NCBI GenBank assembly: GCA_947448105.1
Contig: CANFNE010000136.1
Coordinates: forward strand, 1-6,832
Length of the DNA: 6,832 nt
Direction of reading: 5' to 3'
Source: Burkholderiales bacterium
GTDB taxonomy: Bacteria > Pseudomonadota > Gammaproteobacteria > Burkholderiales > Burkholderiaceae_C
In this document: piece by piece, positions 4,941 through 6,832 of the stretch
Numbering within the stretch: position 1 is the first letter of the stretch
Layout: each line of letters opens with the position of its first letter
Position numbers and translations under genes: made by a program
The notes under the pieces: model-generated
Database searches by the model: none
Seen by the model: the letters and a program-made list of their open reading frames with translations, nothing else
What the model was told of the DNA's origin: nothing

Positions 4941-6614
4941 TTACACCGTGCGCAGTTCGCGCCGCAATATCTTGCCCACCGGCGTCTTGGGCAGTTCGGC
5001 GCGAAACTCCACCACCTTGGGCTGCTTGTAGCCGGTCAGATTTTCGCGGCAATGGGCGCGCACTGCGGCTTCGGTCAGGTCCGGGTCTTTTTTGACGATG
5101 ACGAGTTTGACGGCTTCCCCCGTCTTGTCGTCGGGCATGCCGATGCAGGCGCACTCCATGACCCCCGCCAGTTGGGCCACCACGTCTTCGAGCTCAGTGG
5201 GAAATACGTTGAAGCCGCTGACCAAAATCATGTCTTTTTTGCGGTCTACGATTTTGAAATAGCCGCGCTCATCCATGGTGCCGATGTCGCCCGACTTGAA
5301 GTAGCCATCCGCCGTCATCACCTTGGCTGTTTCGTCCGGGCGCTGCCAGTAGCCGGCCATGACTTGCGGGCCCTTGATGGCGATTTCGCCACGCTCGCCC
5401 GGCGCGCACAGATTGCCCTCGTCGTCGAGCAGCTTCATCAAGGTGCCGGGAATGGGTACACCAATGGTGCCGCTAAAGGCGGTGGAAGTTACCGGGTTGC
5501 AGCTCACTGAGGGTGAGGTTTCACTCAGGCCGTAGCCCTCGCAAATCGGGCAACCCGTTTTCTCGAACCAGAGCTTGGCTACGCTGCTTTGCACCGCCGT
5601 GCCGCCGCCCAGCGACACGCGCAAATGGCTCCAGTCCACGGTGTTGAAGTCGGGATGGTTGGCCAAGCCGTTGAACAAGGTGTTCACGGCCGGGAAACTG
5701 TGGATGGTGTGCTGTTGCAACTCTTTGAGCACCGCCGGAATGTCGCGCGGGTTCGGAATGAGCACGAGCTTGCCGCCCATGCGCATGCTCAGCATCATGC
5801 CAATCGTGAAGGCGAAGATATGGTAGAGCGGCAAGGCACAGACGCTGGTGGGCTGCTGGTCGGCCGGCAAGTCGTGCATGACGGGCTGGTTCCAGGCCTC
5901 GGACTGCAGCACGTTGGCAATCAGATTGCGGTGCAGCAGCACCGCGCCTTTGGAGACGCCGGTGGTGCCGCCGGTGTACTGCAGCACCGCCACGTCATTG
6001 GCGTGCAAGGCGGGCTTGGCAAACGGCGACTTGCTGCCCCGGGATACGGCGGCGTTAAAGCGCACCGCCTGTGGCAGGTCATAGGCCGGCACCAATTTTT
6101 TGCGCGAGCGCACCACATAGTTCACCAGTGCGCCCTTGAGAAGGCCAAGTTGGTCGCCCAGGGCGCACACCACAATGTGCTTGACTGGCGTTGCCGAAAG
6201 GCACTTTTGCAAAGTGCTGGCGAAGTTTTCTAAGATGAAGATGGCTTTGGCGCCAGCGTCCTTGAGCTGGTGCTCCAACTCGCGCGGGGTGTAGAGCGGG
6301 TTGACGTTGACCACCACATAGCCCGCCCGCAAGATGGCCGCCACCGCCACCGGGTACTGCGGCACATTGGGCATCATGATGGCCACGCGGTCCCCCTTGG
6401 CCAGGCCCAGGCCCTGCAAATAGGCCGCCACGCTCAGGCTTTGGCGGTCGGTTTGGGCAAAGCTGACATCCGTCCCCATAAAGCTGTACGCCACCCGGTC
6501 GGCGTACTTGGCAAACGCTTCTTCCATGAGCGCAACCAGCGACAGGTACTGGCCCGGATCAATCTCGGTGGGTACTCCCGGCGGGTAGGCGGATGCCCAA
6601 GCGTTTTCGGTCAT
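4941..6614 (-). CDS. fadD: Long-chain fatty-acid-CoA ligase (FadD-type acyl-CoA synthetase)
   Basis: It activates fatty acids to acyl-CoA through an acyl-adenylate, using ATP and CoA, at the cytoplasmic face of the inner membrane, feeding beta-oxidation. The 557 residues compare with 561 in E. coli FadD. Adenylate-forming motifs are in order: the P-loop YTGGTTGVSKG at 213-223, LPLYHIFAF at 261-269, GYGLSETSP at 360-368, and the FACS signature starting DGYFKSGDIG at 436 and running through VDRKKDMI to about 463. The adenylation lysine is K548 in PKTPVGKIL. MPNVPQYPVAVAAILRAGY near 81-99 is also typical of FadD. The ATG at 6614 has GGAGG (6626-6622) 7 nt upstream. It begins 20 bp after the pntB stop, so co-transcription with the pnt genes is likely. 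The exact chain-length preference cannot be read from sequence. It is complete and has all motifs. Confidence 0.94.
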   Translation of the reverse strand: MTENAWASAYPPGVPTEIDPGQYLSLVALMEEAFAKYADRVAYSFMGTDVSFAQTDRQSLSVAAYLQGLGLAKGDRVAIMMPNVPQYPVAVAAILRAGYVVVNVNPLYTPRELEHQLKDAGAKAIFILENFASTLQKCLSATPVKHIVVCALGDQLGLLKGALVNYVVRSRKKLVPAYDLPQAVRFNAAVSRGSKSPFAKPALHANDVAVLQYTGGTTGVSKGAVLLHRNLIANVLQSEAWNQPVMHDLPADQQPTSVCALPLYHIFAFTIGMMLSMRMGGKLVLIPNPRDIPAVLKELQQHTIHSFPAVNTLFNGLANHPDFNTVDWSHLRVSLGGGTAVQSSVAKLWFEKTGCPICEGYGLSETSPSVSCNPVTSTAFSGTIGVPIPGTLMKLLDDEGNLCAPGERGEIAIKGPQVMAGYWQRPDETAKVMTADGYFKSGDIGTMDERGYFKIVDRKKDMILVSGFNVFPTELEDVVAQLAGVMECACIGMPDDKTGEAVKLVIVKKDPDLTEAAVRAHCRENLTGYKQPKVVEFRAELPKTPVGKILRRELRTV

Positions 6615-6634
6615 GTGGCGGCCTCCACCGCGCC

Positions 6635-6832
6635 CTATTCGATGGCCTTGACCATGTCTTCAACGACCTTTTTGGCGTCACCAAAGACCATCATGGTTTT
6701 GTCCATGTAGAACAGTTCATTGTCCAAACCGGCATAGCCCGCGGCCATGGAGCGTTTGTTGACGATGATGGTTTTGGCCTTGTAGGCCTCCAAAATCGGC
6801 ATGCCGTAGATGGCGCTGCCTTTTTGCAGCGC
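6635..6832 (-). CDS. pntB: NAD(P) transhydrogenase subunit beta, C-terminal end (5' part outside window)
   Basis: PntB is the membrane beta subunit of the proton-translocating transhydrogenase that makes NADPH from NADH using the proton gradient. Only the last 65 residues are here, in a frame open to the window edge and ending in TAG at 6637-6635. They belong to the NADP-binding domain III: IYGMPILEAYKAK, then the loop VNKRSMAAGYAGLDN, then LFYMDKTMMVFGDAKK and the closing helix. In E. coli PntB the corresponding Lys-Arg-Ser and GYAG residues contact the NADP phosphate (from memory). The frame was read by hand, being too short and truncated for routine gene calls. The acyl-CoA ligase gene follows after 20 bp on the same strand. 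pntA is expected beyond the window. Confidence 0.93.
   Translation of the reverse strand, partial: ALQKGSAIYGMPILEAYKAKTIIVNKRSMAAGYAGLDNELFYMDKTMMVFGDAKKVVEDMVKAIE

Noticed and set aside
5589..6233. A 214-codon reading frame antisense to fadD
   Set aside because: It overlaps the P-loop region of an intact acyl-CoA ligase and shows no family features.
1..6832. Mobile elements, CRISPR arrays, tRNA genes, toxin-antitoxin or defence genes
   Set aside because: No transposase, spaced direct repeats, cloverleaf or small accessory gene pair was seen; genes are tightly packed housekeeping genes with uniform composition.

Overview
The window reads as ordinary chromosomal DNA from a betaproteobacterium, most likely a member of the Comamonadaceae (Rhodoferax, Polaromonas or Acidovorax-like). 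This rests on high GC, the style of the HprK, PtsN and CorA proteins, and the presence of an HPr kinase together with a nitrogen-type PTS enzyme IIA. The genus is a guess from memory of homologous proteins; no search was run. I see no mobile element, CRISPR array, tRNA or rRNA, and no frameshifted or broken gene.

Left part (1-1682, + strand): the C-terminal half of zwf (glucose-6-phosphate dehydrogenase), cut by the window edge, is followed 32 bp later by a HexR-type RpiR-family regulator. This is a likely co-transcribed sugar-oxidation gene plus regulator pair.

Middle part (1691-3555, - strand): hpf, ptsN and hprK are read leftwards. hprK converges on hexR with only 8 bp between the two stop codons. 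A textbook intrinsic terminator separates hpf from ptsN, so ptsN-hprK probably forms its own unit. Its candidate promoter is squeezed between the terminator and the ptsN start codon. rpoN, the usual upstream neighbour of hpf in many proteobacteria, is not next to it here.

Region 3556-3916 is the divergent non-coding stretch between hpf and corA. It holds a 16-bp palindrome, a cluster of GGTGC/GCACC inverted and direct repeats over a candidate corA promoter, and a roughly 150-nt corA leader with two good hairpins and no Shine-Dalgarno sequence before the start. It is the least explained part of the window.

Right part (3917-6832): corA (CorA-type Mg/Co transporter, +) converges with a FadD-type long-chain acyl-CoA ligase (-). 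The ligase lies 20 bp downstream of the 3' end of pntB (NADP transhydrogenase beta subunit, cut by the window edge).

Functionally the window combines NADPH supply (zwf, pntB), carbon and nitrogen phosphotransferase regulation (hprK, ptsN, hexR), ribosome hibernation (hpf), Mg transport (corA) and fatty-acid activation. I found no clear novel system; the findings are regulatory oddities, mostly in 3148-3916.
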